Positions 1 through 7,938 of a stretch of 64,000 nucleotides of DNA are shown in pieces. This DNA is from Schlegelella_A sp963778525 (lineage in GTDB: Bacteria > Pseudomonadota > Gammaproteobacteria > Burkholderiales > Burkholderiaceae_C). The stretch lies in assembly GCA_963778525.1 (NCBI GenBank), contig CAVZUJ010000009.1, positions 372,001 through 436,000 on the forward strand, read 5' to 3'. How positions within the stretch are numbered: position 1 is the stretch's first letter; each line of letters opens with the position of its first letter. The notes under the pieces are model-generated. The model made no database searches and was not told the DNA's origin. It worked only from the letters and a program-made list of their open reading frames with translations. A program made the translations under genes and the position numbers.

Positions 1-934
1 TCCAGAAGCCGCAGTCGGGGTGGATGAAGCGAACCCGGCCGGCGCCGAGCAGCCTTTCCGCGCGCTCGATGGCGCGCGCCACCGCGTCGGCGGATTCCAC
101 TTCGGTGCTCTTGATGTCGACGACGCCGAGACCGAATCCGATCGCGGGCTTCAGGTCCTTGAACACCGCCAGCTCTTCGGGCGGCCGATGCGCGCATTCG
201 AGAATGACGTGGTCGGCGTGCAGCGCGTTGAGGTACTGCATGAGCTGCGCCCATGTCCCGCTCTGCACGCTCTGGCCGCCATAGTTGCCGAAGCACAGGT
301 GCACCGCCGGCGTCGTCGGCACGGCGTCGAGAACGCGGTTCATCGCCGAGGCCGCCCACTCCCATTCCTCGGGATGGCCGGGCAGGTTGGCTTCGTCGAT
401 CTGCACGATGTCGGCATCGAGATGGCGCACCTGCTCGGCCAGCACATCGGCGATCGCGTGCGCCAGCGCCGGCGTGTCGGCGTAGTGGCGGTCGAGCAGT
501 GTCTTGGCCAGCATGTGCGGGCCGGTGACGGTGAACTTGAAGGTCTTCGTCGCCAGCGCCGCGGCGCGCTGGCAGGCGAGCGGCAGATCGAGCGAGCCGC
601 TGCCGAGCGGGCCGTCGACGACGCCGGGCGGGCGCGTGCGAAAACGCATGCCGGGCAGGGCGCGATAGGCGACGACCTCGTCGAACGTCATCTCATAGCG
701 CACGCCCTGCATCGGCCGCACGAAGTACTCGATCATCCCGTTGGTCTCGGGGTGGTTGAGGTCGAAGCGATAGAGCTCGCCGTCGCAGACGACGTCGACG
801 CCGGCCGCTTCCTGCGTCGCGATGACGACCCGCGTCGCGTCGATCAGACCCTGCTCGGAGGGCGCCGCCAGCAGCCACTCCGGCACCGGATAGGAGCCGA
901 CGACGGTGGTCTTGATGCGCGGCGCGGTGCTCAC
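1..934 (-). CDS. MetE-like cobalamin-independent methionine synthase family protein (3' end missing)
   Basis: Predicted methyl-transfer enzyme of the MetE C-terminal (Meth_synt_2) fold, which activates a thiol on zinc. The N-terminus reads KTTVVGSYPVPEW, the usual opening of the short stand-alone family. All four expected zinc ligands are visible: H212 and C214 in HLCFGNYGG, the Glu of LECAHRP, and the Cys of IHPDCGFW close to the window edge. The gene runs off the left end, so its last residues are not seen. The start is GTG, whose GTGA overlaps the stop of the binding-protein gene upstream, so the two are probably translationally coupled. It lacks the N-terminal half of true MetE, so the substrate may not be homocysteine. 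Confidence 0.8.
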   Translation of the reverse strand, partial: MSTAPRIKTTVVGSYPVPEWLLAAPSEQGLIDATRVVIATQEAAGVDVVCDGELYRFDLNHPETNGMIEYFVRPMQGVRYEMTFDEVVAYRALPGMRFRTRPPGVVDGPLGSGSLDLPLACQRAAALATKTFKFTVTGPHMLAKTLLDRHYADTPALAHAIADVLAEQVRHLDADIVQIDEANLPGHPEEWEWAASAMNRVLDAVPTTPAVHLCFGNYGGQSVQSGTWAQLMQYLNALHADHVILECAHRPPEELAVFKDLKPAIGFGLGVVDIKSTEVESADAVARAIERAERLLGAGRVRFIHPDCGFW

Positions 935-1926
935 TTCGTCATCTTGATCGAGCGGTCGAGGAACTCGTTGGTGTAGACGGTCTTCACGTCGAACGGCGCG
1001 TCGAGGCCGACGTAGGTCTTGACCAGCTCGTAGTCGGCGGCCATGCGATCCGGGTCGAGGTAGCCGAGCGCCACCGTGCGCGAGAACTTGTCGCTCATCA
1101 GCACCTCGACGAGCTCCCAGTTCTGCATCTCGTTGTCGTAGTTGAGCGCGCCGTTGGCGTCGATCAACGCCTGCACGCAAGGCTTGGGCGTGGCGACACA
1201 GGCGGCGAAGGCCTTCTGCGTGACCTTGACGAACGCCGCGATCAGCGGCTTGTTCTTGCTCAGGAAATCGGCGTTGACGATGACCGTGTTGCCGTACGGA
1301 TTGAGGCCGGCGTCTTTCCAGGCGATGAAGCCCATGTCGTCGCCGAGCTCGCGCTTGAAGATGTGGTGGATGTTGTAGAACGAGGTCGTCGCGTCGATCG
1401 ACTTCGCCTTCAGCGCCGCCAGCTTGGAGTTGGCATCGATGTTGACCCAGGTCACCGAGTTCGGATCGATCCCGTTGGCCTTGGCCAGCGCCGGCCAGAT
1501 CGTGCGCGCGCCGTCGCCGGCCGGATTGCCGATCTTCTTGCCGGCAAGGTCCTTCACCGACTTGATGCCCGAGCTCTTCAACCAGTACAGGCCTTGCGGC
1601 GAGTTGGCGTAGACGTTGAACACCCCGACCGTGTCGGCGCCCTTGCTCTTCAGCACCAGGGCGTTGGCCATGTCGGCCAGGCCGATCGGATCGGCGCCCG
1701 CGCCGACCTTCTGCACCGCGGCAGCCGAGCCCTTGCCGGGCTCGAGGTTGAGGTCGATGCCGGCGTCCTTGTACCAGCCCATCTTCTTGGCGTAGTAGTA
1801 GGGCGCGTGATCGCCGCCCGGCACCCAGTTCAGGACGAAGTCGAGTTTTTGCTGCGCGAAGGCGGGCGGCGCGGCGAACGCGGCGATGGCGGCGCCGAGA
1901 AGGGCGAGGCGGCGAACGAATGACAT
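931..1926 (-). CDS. ABC transporter substrate-binding protein, NMT1/ThiY/SsuA-like
   Basis: Periplasmic solute-binding protein of 331 aa from the NMT1/THI5-like family, whose members bind thiamine-precursor pyrimidines, sulfonates or related compounds. Residues 1 to about 25 form a clear signal peptide ending AFAQ. The mature part opens with KLDFVLNWVPGGDHAPYYYA, the classic family start. The ATG at 1926 has AGGAG six bases upstream; the longer upstream reading frame has no such site. The matching permease is divergent across 146 bp and the ATPase follows it, so this set forms one transporter. The ligand cannot be fixed from sequence; coupling to a MetE-like enzyme hints at a sulfur or one-carbon compound. 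Confidence 0.88.
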   Translation of the reverse strand: MSFVRRLALLGAAIAAFAAPPAFAQQKLDFVLNWVPGGDHAPYYYAKKMGWYKDAGIDLNLEPGKGSAAAVQKVGAGADPIGLADMANALVLKSKGADTVGVFNVYANSPQGLYWLKSSGIKSVKDLAGKKIGNPAGDGARTIWPALAKANGIDPNSVTWVNIDANSKLAALKAKSIDATTSFYNIHHIFKRELGDDMGFIAWKDAGLNPYGNTVIVNADFLSKNKPLIAAFVKVTQKAFAACVATPKPCVQALIDANGALNYDNEMQNWELVEVLMSDKFSRTVALGYLDPDRMAADYELVKTYVGLDAPFDVKTVYTNEFLDRSIKMTK

Positions 1927-2072
1927 GTCAACTCCTGGAGAGAGGATCGTGCAGCCGCACGAACGGCAGCGCAAAGTCGAAGCGCAGTCTAGCAACGGGT
2001 CGGACGCCGGCGGCCCGGCATTGACCCCTATCATCGGCGCGGCAAAAGGGCCTGAGGGACTTCGCGACCGCG

Positions 2073-2849
2073 ATGCAAACGACACCCGACCGCTGGACGC
2101 GAACCTCGATGGCGGTGGCCTCGCACCTCGCGCTGCTGGCGCTCTGGTATGCGTTCGTGAAGCTCGGCCATGTACCGAAGTTCGTCATGCCGAGCCCGGT
2201 CGACACGGCGGCCACGCTCTTCGGCAGCAAGGCGTCGGGCTACAACTGGTGGGGCAACGGCCTGGTGACGGCGACCGAGATCTTCGGCGGCTACCTGATC
2301 GCGCTGGTCGTCGGCGTGCTGTTGGCGCTGGCCTTCACCTGGTCGAAGCGGCTCGAGGCCGCGACGATGCCGCTGCTGGTCAGCCTCAACATGATCCCGA
2401 AGGTCGCGCTCGGGCCGCTCATCATCGTCTGGTTCAAGTACGGCATCGTGCCGAACATGATGATCGCGTTCTCGATCTGCGTCTTCCCGATCCTGCTGAC
2501 CACCGTGCGCGGTCTGCGCGAGGTCGAGCCCGATCTGCTCGACCTCGTGAAGAGCCTGCACGGCTCGCGCTGGCAGACCTTCACCAAGATCCAGTTGCCC
2601 GGCGCCCTGCCGTACATCTTCTCGGGCATGAAGGTCGCGGCCATCCTCGCCGTCGCAGGCGCCATCGTCGGCGAGTTCCTCGGTTCCGACAAGGGCCTGG
2701 GCTATCTCATGCTGCAGGTCCAGGTGACGCTCGACACCGCCGCGATGTTCATGGCGGTGCTGCTCATCACCTTGATCGGGATGCTGCTGTACGGGGCGGT
2801 GCTGCTCTTGGAGCACGCCCTGGTCGTTCCGGATGCTCGGGTGGGCTGA
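2073..2849 (+). CDS. ABC transporter permease, SsuC/TauC/ThiX-like
   Basis: Inner-membrane permease of 258 aa, BPD_transp_1 fold, with about six hydrophobic segments. The cytoplasmic EAA-type loop is visible in the middle as LDLVKSLHGSRWQTFTKIQLPGALPYIF, which docks with the ATPase. PSPVDTAATLF near the N-terminus is typical of the nitrate/sulfonate/taurine class. It is divergent from the NMT1-like binding protein and lies upstream of the ATPase on the same strand. The 313-bp gap to the ATPase is unusual for a transporter operon and is filled by palindromic repeats. Confidence 0.88.
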   Translation: MQTTPDRWTRTSMAVASHLALLALWYAFVKLGHVPKFVMPSPVDTAATLFGSKASGYNWWGNGLVTATEIFGGYLIALVVGVLLALAFTWSKRLEAATMPLLVSLNMIPKVALGPLIIVWFKYGIVPNMMIAFSICVFPILLTTVRGLREVEPDLLDLVKSLHGSRWQTFTKIQLPGALPYIFSGMKVAAILAVAGAIVGEFLGSDKGLGYLMLQVQVTLDTAAMFMAVLLITLIGMLLYGAVLLLEHALVVPDARVG

Positions 2850-3162
2850 TGCTACGAAAGTCCTCGCTCGTGTCGTCGAGGGATCGGGGCGACGGTGCGC
2901 TCTGTTGCGCTCATGTCCCCCGGCGAGAGCCAGGTATGGCTCTCGCCTCCTCCTTTACTTCGCTCCACAGAACGCCCCATCGCCCCGATCCTGCACCGAG
3001 CGTCTTGCTTTCTCTTTTTGTCTCGTGCGACCCGGCCCGGCCGGGAGCGTCGGGTGGGGGACGCAGCGAAGTAAAGGAGGAGACGAGCGCCTTCAGGCGG
3101 TCGTCGGGGGACATGAGCGGAGTCCCCCGCCCGATGCTCCCGGCCGCGTGCGAGACAGTCGC
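2850..3162 (+). repeat. Intergenic mosaic of inverted repeats between permease and ATPase genes
   Basis: This 313-bp gap holds no credible gene. It is packed with inverted repeats: 2947-2964 pairs perfectly with 3065-3082 (18 bp), 2908-2922 with 3105-3119 (15 bp), 2882-2892 with 2980-2990 (11 bp), and 3039-3062 with 3122-3145 (24 bp, two wobble-type differences). The first two pairs are the arms of one short element present twice in opposite orientation. Inside the left copy is a perfect 11-bp hairpin (2922-2932 with 2937-2947, loop GGTA). Inside the right copy is a different hairpin of similar size (about 3083-3104). It looks like a REP/MITE-type insertion. Confidence 0.85.
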
Positions 3163-3927
3163 ATGACCGAACCTTTCATCCACCTGGCCGGCGTGGCCAA
3201 GAGCTACGGCCAAGGGACGAAAGCGCATCTCGCGATCTCCGACGCGACCTTCGACGTGATGCCCGGCGAACTGGCCTGCCTCGTCGGCCCGTCGGGCTGC
3301 GGCAAGAGCACGCTGCTGAAGATCCTGGCCGGCCTGCATCCGCACGACGCCGGCACCGTGACCATCGGCTCGCCCGCCGACCCGTTCGATCCGGCGCGCG
3401 ATATCGGCATGGTGTTCCAGCAGCCGCTGCTGCTGAAATGGCGCACGATCCTCGACAACGTGCTGCTGCCGGCAGAGATCCTCGGCCTGCCGGCGGCAGC
3501 GAGTCGCGCGCGAGCGCGCGACCTGCTGGCGCTTGTCGGACTCGCGGGCGCCGAAGACAAGCGGCCCTATGAGCTTTCAGGCGGGATGCAGCAGCGGGCC
3601 GCGATCGCCCGCGCGCTGGTGCACGATCCGAAGCTGGTGCTGATGGATGAACCGTTCGGCGCACTCGACGCGCTGACGCGCGAGAAGATGAACCTCGAAC
3701 TGCTGCGCATCTGGCGGCAATCGGGCAAGACGATTCTGTTCGTCACGCACGGCATCTCGGAGGCGGTCTTCCTCGGCACCCGGGTTGTCGTCTTCACGGC
3801 CGGGCCAGCGCGCATGGCCGACAATTTCGAGATCGACCTGCCGCGCCCGCGCACCCTCGACATGAAGACGCACGAAGCCTTCGGCGTCTACACCCGGCGC
3901 ATCTACAAGCTGCTCGGAATGGAGTAG
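3163..3927 (+). CDS. ABC transporter ATP-binding protein, SsuB/TauB/ThiZ-like
   Basis: Cytoplasmic ATPase of 254 aa that would drive the NMT1-type importer. Walker A GPSGCGKST lies at residues 42-50, the signature LSGGMQQR in the middle, Walker B LVLMDEPFGALD just after it, and the H-loop in ILFVTHGISEA. The ATG at 3163 gives the usual family length; the reading frame is open further upstream, but that part is the repeat mosaic. No good ribosome-binding site precedes it. The 3' end overlaps the convergent receiver-domain gene by 25 bp. Confidence 0.9.
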   Translation: MTEPFIHLAGVAKSYGQGTKAHLAISDATFDVMPGELACLVGPSGCGKSTLLKILAGLHPHDAGTVTIGSPADPFDPARDIGMVFQQPLLLKWRTILDNVLLPAEILGLPAAASRARARDLLALVGLAGAEDKRPYELSGGMQQRAAIARALVHDPKLVLMDEPFGALDALTREKMNLELLRIWRQSGKTILFVTHGISEAVFLGTRVVVFTAGPARMADNFEIDLPRPRTLDMKTHEAFGVYTRRIYKLLGME

Positions 3928-4316
3928 TCGGCCGCGACGTGCGGCGTGAGCCGATTGAAGTAGCCGAGCATCTCCTCGATCTCGTTCGACTTGTCGAACA
4001 CCCGGTCGGCACCGAGCTCAGCGCACTTGGCGCGAATCTCCGGCGTGGCGTGGTTGCTGAGAACGACGCGGCGCACCGACGGGGCGAGCCGGGCGATCTG
4101 CTTCAACACCCCGAGACCGGAGCCCGACTTCAGAAAGATGTCGACGATGACCAGGTCGCAGGCGTGCTGCGGGTCGAGCAGCCAGGTCACCGCGGCGCGC
4201 TCGTCTTCGGCACAGCCGATCACTTCGACTGGCGCGTTCTCCTGCAAGGCTTCGGTCAGGTTGGTGCGAATGACGGAGCTGTCTTCGACGACATAGGTGC
4301 GCAGGCGGTGACTCAT
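3903..4316 (-). CDS. Stand-alone response-regulator receiver (REC) domain protein
   Basis: CheY-like single-domain protein of 137 aa. The acidic pair E11/D12, phospho-acceptor D59 (LVIVDIFLKSGSGL), S87 and K109 match the conserved REC positions, so it should accept phosphate. There is no DNA-binding or enzymatic output domain and no histidine kinase nearby, so the partner is unknown. The start at 4316 (MSHRLRTYVVED) was chosen because the fold begins immediately after it; the in-frame ATG at 4397 would add an unusual basic extension. It is convergent with the ABC ATPase gene, with a 25-bp overlap. Confidence 0.85.
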   Translation of the reverse strand: MSHRLRTYVVEDSSVIRTNLTEALQENAPVEVIGCAEDERAAVTWLLDPQHACDLVIVDIFLKSGSGLGVLKQIARLAPSVRRVVLSNHATPEIRAKCAELGADRVFDKSNEIEEMLGYFNRLTPHVAADYSIPSSL

Positions 4317-4442
4317 GGGCGGACTCGGGCGTTTGCCCCGATTCTTCCGCCCGCGCTCCGGGCTGTGCGTAGGCCGTCCGCCGACAAGGCCTGTCAAGAT
4401 CAGCCAGCCGCGCGTCGGACTGATCCGACCGAACCCGCTCCC

Positions 4443-5894
4443 TCAGTCGGCCGGCGGCCAGACGGCGCGCGGCATGGCCGCCGTCGTCGAGAGGTCGGGG
4501 ACGACGACGCTGCCGAAGCCCTTGCAGTCGAGCGAATCGAGCTGCAGCCGGCCGGCCCGGATCGACAGGCGTACGTGCCCATCCTGCGCTTCGTAGAGAT
4601 CCGGATGCGCCTGCAGGAACGCCTGCGCCTCGCCCGGCGGCCGACCGGCAAAGCCGTCGATGAAGTGATGGCCGTTGCGTTCGACGTCGCCGAGGCCGAG
4701 AAGGGCCACCAGCGCCAGATCCTGCTGCACCGCCAGGCCGGCCTGCGTCGTCAGGTCTTCGCCGGAGAGGAAGAACGAGCCGTCGCCTTCGGCGTTCCAG
4801 AGGCGGCAACGCGCAAGGTTGACGAGCGAGCGATAGAAGCCCTTGCAGTTCTTCGACGAGACGCCGGAGTAGCCGAGGGCGCGGGCCCGGATGAAGGCGT
4901 CGAGCTCGCCGTCGGATTCGTCGATGATGACCGGCCGGTGGCGCGCCAGCGGCGCGATGCTGCGGCTGAGCGCCACCTGGCGCTTGATCGGCTGCTCGAT
5001 GAAGAGCGTGGCGGCGCACAGCTTCTGCAGGCCGGCGTGCGCTTCCATGGCGCTCCACAGCTCGACCACCGCGTCGACGTCCTCGAATTGCTCGTTGCCA
5101 TCGAGCGTGACGTGCAAGGGGCCGGCAATCGTGTCGAGCACGCTGGCGATCTTGACCAGCCGCTCGACGTCGGCCTGCCGGTCACCGCTCACCTTCAGCT
5201 TGAAGCTGCGCTGGCCGTAGGTGGAAACGACCTCGTCGAGCGTTTCGGGCAGGCCGTCGTCGACCCGGGTGCCGGCCGCCTGGTCGGCGGCGACGATCGG
5301 ATCGAGCAAGCCCACGGTGTGGCGCGCCTCGATGCTGCGCATCGGTTCGAGGCCGGCGAGGAAGGTCGTGAAATCGAACTGGCTGAGGTCGGGAATGATC
5401 GGATGCGGCGACATGCCCGCGAGGTTGCTGCGCATCGCCGTCCAGAAGCTCGCGCCGACGAGCCGGCAGACAGCGTCCATCACGGCGCGGTCGAGCAGCG
5501 CGCTGCCGTAGCTCGCCACCAGCGCCGGCAACTCGAGGTCGCGGCCAGCCCGCATCTGGTGCCGGTAGTTGTCGGCGAAGAGGTCGAACGCGGTGCAGGA
5601 CGGCGCCGCCTCGTAGGCCTCGGCGGCGATCTCGATCGACTTGCGCAGCTGATCGCGGTTCTGCTCGTCGCTGAGTGCCGGGCTCTTGTCGAACCACTTC
5701 GCGGCGAGCATCTCGGCGGCATAGCCGAAGCCTTCGCGGCCGTCATCGAGGCGCAGGTGTACCCGCACGATGGCCTGCACGCCTTCGGTCAGGGTGATGA
5801 CGCCGAAGCGAAACGGCAGGCGCAGGCGAAAGGGCTGCTCGAACGCCTCGACACCGAGAACCTTGACCCGAGGCGCGGGAATCACGATCGCCAT
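4443..5894 (-). CDS. Enolase-superfamily (mandelate racemase/muconate lactonizing-like) protein
   Basis: A 483-aa protein related to the enolase superfamily, whose members abstract a proton alpha to a carboxylate. In order one sees the Lys strand FKLKVSG, a metal ligand in TLDGNEQF, a second in FIEQPI, a third in IIDESDG, and a Lys region SSKNCKG. The catalytic set therefore appears complete. It is longer than the usual 350-400 aa members because of extended N- and C-terminal parts. It is the last gene of a leftward set with a DapA-like aldolase, a GNAT protein and an SDR/epimerase, suggesting a dehydratase or racemase step on a hydroxy acid. The substrate is unknown. Confidence 0.75.
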   Translation of the reverse strand: MAIVIPAPRVKVLGVEAFEQPFRLRLPFRFGVITLTEGVQAIVRVHLRLDDGREGFGYAAEMLAAKWFDKSPALSDEQNRDQLRKSIEIAAEAYEAAPSCTAFDLFADNYRHQMRAGRDLELPALVASYGSALLDRAVMDAVCRLVGASFWTAMRSNLAGMSPHPIIPDLSQFDFTTFLAGLEPMRSIEARHTVGLLDPIVAADQAAGTRVDDGLPETLDEVVSTYGQRSFKLKVSGDRQADVERLVKIASVLDTIAGPLHVTLDGNEQFEDVDAVVELWSAMEAHAGLQKLCAATLFIEQPIKRQVALSRSIAPLARHRPVIIDESDGELDAFIRARALGYSGVSSKNCKGFYRSLVNLARCRLWNAEGDGSFFLSGEDLTTQAGLAVQQDLALVALLGLGDVERNGHHFIDGFAGRPPGEAQAFLQAHPDLYEAQDGHVRLSIRAGRLQLDSLDCKGFGSVVVPDLSTTAAMPRAVWPPAD

Positions 5895-5962
5895 GGCATC
5901 GATTCTGGGCCCACGCCGTGCTGCAAACGATTCGGAATGTTCACTCGACGCCGCCGCAGCGG

Positions 5963-7054
5963 TCAGCGCAGCCAGCGCTCGAGGTTGGCGGCGACGAATG
6001 CGTCGTCGCCGAGATCGGCGTGCGCCTTCAGCACGCGCTCGATCTCCTCGGCCTGGCCCGGGCTCAGGCCCTCGTGCGGATCGAGGCACCACGTGCCCTC
6101 GAGCAGGCCCTGCCGGCGCAGCACTTCATGGCAGCCCGCAATGCAGCCGCTGAACTGATTGGCGACGTCGAAGAAGGCGCTGTTGCAATCGGTGACGCGG
6201 CTGTCGAGCGCGAGCAGCCCGGCATCGATCGCGGCGCCGCTGGCCACGGCCACCTTGCAGCGCTCGAGCAGCGCCACGGCGCCATGCGTCCACACCGACC
6301 AGTGCCCGAGCAGGCCGCCGCGAAAGCGCAGCGTGACGGGCGCACCGTCGCGCATCGCCGCGAACGGCGTGACGAGATCGAGCACGATGTGATCGTCGTT
6401 GCCGGTGTAGAGCACGACGCGCTCTTCGGCGCGCGCCGCGACGACTCCGCGCACCACGTCGAGCGTGCGGTAGCGGTTGAACGGCGCGACCTTGATCGCG
6501 ACGACGTTGCCGATCGCCGCGAAGCGGGCCCAGAAGGCCGGGCCGAGGTCGAGACCGCCGACCGCCGGCTGCAGGTAGAAGCCGATCAGCGGCAGCTCGC
6601 GCGCCACCGCTTCGCAATGAGCGATCAAGGCATCGTCGTTCTCGCCCTTCAACGCCGCCAGGCTGAGCAGGCCGGCGTGATAGCCGAGCCCTCTGGCGAG
6701 GCGCGCCTCGGCCAGCGCCTGCGAGGTGCGGCCGCAGATGCCGGCCACCATCACCGGCGGCGGACCCTCGCGCGGCCAGGCGCGGACGGCCTCGATCGCC
6801 GCAGCGAGCACGGTTTCATAAAGGCCGGTCTCGCGGATCGCGAACTGCGTGGTGTGCACGCCCACGGCCAAGCCACCGGCACCGGCATCGAGGTAGTAGC
6901 GGGTCAACGCGCGCTGGTGGCGGGCGTCGAATTGCCGCGCTGCATCGAGGGCGAGCGGATGCGCCGGGATCACGAGGCCCTCGCGCAGGCGCGCCCGCAG
7001 CGCGTCGGTGTCTTGCCAGCGCTCGAGCGAGACAGCCGCGTCGGTTCGCGTCAT
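5963..7054 (-). CDS. Dihydrodipicolinate synthase (DapA)-family aldolase/lyase
   Basis: Class I aldolase-type TIM barrel of 363 aa. The Schiff-base Lys is visible in VAIKVAPFNRY and the partner Tyr in LIGFYLQPAVGG. True DapA is about 290 aa; this longer relative has an N-terminal extension and a C-terminal tail, so lysine biosynthesis is unlikely. Sugar-acid or keto-acid cleavage is a better guess. The ATG at 7054 shares its A with the TGA of the GNAT gene (TGATG), so the genes are coupled. An enolase-superfamily gene follows after 68 bp. Confidence 0.8.
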   Translation of the reverse strand: MTRTDAAVSLERWQDTDALRARLREGLVIPAHPLALDAARQFDARHQRALTRYYLDAGAGGLAVGVHTTQFAIRETGLYETVLAAAIEAVRAWPREGPPPVMVAGICGRTSQALAEARLARGLGYHAGLLSLAALKGENDDALIAHCEAVARELPLIGFYLQPAVGGLDLGPAFWARFAAIGNVVAIKVAPFNRYRTLDVVRGVVAARAEERVVLYTGNDDHIVLDLVTPFAAMRDGAPVTLRFRGGLLGHWSVWTHGAVALLERCKVAVASGAAIDAGLLALDSRVTDCNSAFFDVANQFSGCIAGCHEVLRRQGLLEGTWCLDPHEGLSPGQAEEIERVLKAHADLGDDAFVAANLERWLR

Positions 7055-7938
7055 CAACCGAATTCCGGGCCTGCCAGCGCGAACGTCGACGCGCCGACGA
7101 CGGGAACGCGAGCGTCGCCCAGCGACATGCGAACGAACGAGCGTTGGCGCTGAAATCCGCGTGACTCGAGCCAGGCCGCAAGCCCGCTGCGGGCCACCGG
7201 CACGTCGATGAACACCGATCGCGGCGGTGCTTGCAGGGCCGTGCCGAGCATGGCGATGGCCTGCTCGTCGTCGCTGGCGATCAGCGGGCCGATCTGGGTG
7301 GCACGCCGGCCGGCGCGGGCGATGAGAAAGCCTCGCCCATCGGCGGCGAGCCAGGCCTGGGTACCCGGCCGCGTCAGCAGGTTTTCGAGCAAGGAACGCC
7401 GATCGATCCGCGTTGCCGCCAGGTCGAACGCGGCGATGCGGTCGAGATCGCGCGCGTCGGCCTGGCGTGGAATCATCTCGGTGCTCTCGATGCGGTGCGA
7501 AGCATGCAACTGCCAGCGCTCGAAGGCGAAGCCGGCGGCAAAGCCGAGGCGCTTGTACACGGCGGCACCGTCCGGCGTCGCGTCGAGCAGCGGCAATGCC
7601 TTGCGGGCTTGCAGGTGCTGGATGCACTCGCGCATCAGGGCGCTCGCCAAGCCGCGGTGGCGCCAACCCTCGGCCACGAGCACCATCGAGATCCAGCCGG
7701 CCGCCGCGCCGTAGGGAAGCACTGCGGCCGTGGCCACGAGAACGCCGGCATCATCGCGACAGCCGAGGGCGTGCCCGCGCTCGATGAACAGGGCCCAGTC
7801 ATCGGTCGTCTGATTCCAGCCGGCCGCATCCGAGAGCGCCAGGCCGCCGCCGATATCGGCCGGCGACAGCGCCTCGATGCGCAAGGCATCGCCAAGCGAC
7901 GTCGGTGCGCGCGCCGGCTGCAGTTCAGAAAGTGCCAT
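7054..7938 (-). CDS. GNAT-family N-acetyltransferase with two GNAT-like domains
   Basis: A 294-aa protein with an N-terminal GNAT domain, in which acetyl-CoA contact motif A is seen as ISMVLVAEGWRHRGLASALM. A second, degenerate GNAT-like half follows (PRQADARDLDRIAAFD onward). Such tandem proteins acetylate small amines or proteins, and the target here is unknown. The ATG at 7938 lies inside the end of the upstream epimerase gene (14-bp overlap), and the stop shares a base with the next start, so the gene sits tightly inside a four-gene operon with catabolic enzymes. Confidence 0.8.
   Translation of the reverse strand: MALSELQPARAPTSLGDALRIEALSPADIGGGLALSDAAGWNQTTDDWALFIERGHALGCRDDAGVLVATAAVLPYGAAAGWISMVLVAEGWRHRGLASALMRECIQHLQARKALPLLDATPDGAAVYKRLGFAAGFAFERWQLHASHRIESTEMIPRQADARDLDRIAAFDLAATRIDRRSLLENLLTRPGTQAWLAADGRGFLIARAGRRATQIGPLIASDDEQAIAMLGTALQAPPRSVFIDVPVARSGLAAWLESRGFQRQRSFVRMSLGDARVPVVGASTFALAGPEFG

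Noticed and set aside
5894..6092. Longer start for the enolase-like gene (ATG 6092)
   Set aside because: The extra 66 residues are Arg/Ala-rich and overlap the end of the DapA-like gene; the conserved N-terminus begins at 5894.
3939..6158. A 739-codon + strand frame over the receiver and enolase-like genes
   Set aside because: Composition is Arg/Ala/Gly/Asp-rich with no domain, and it lies antisense to two well-supported genes.
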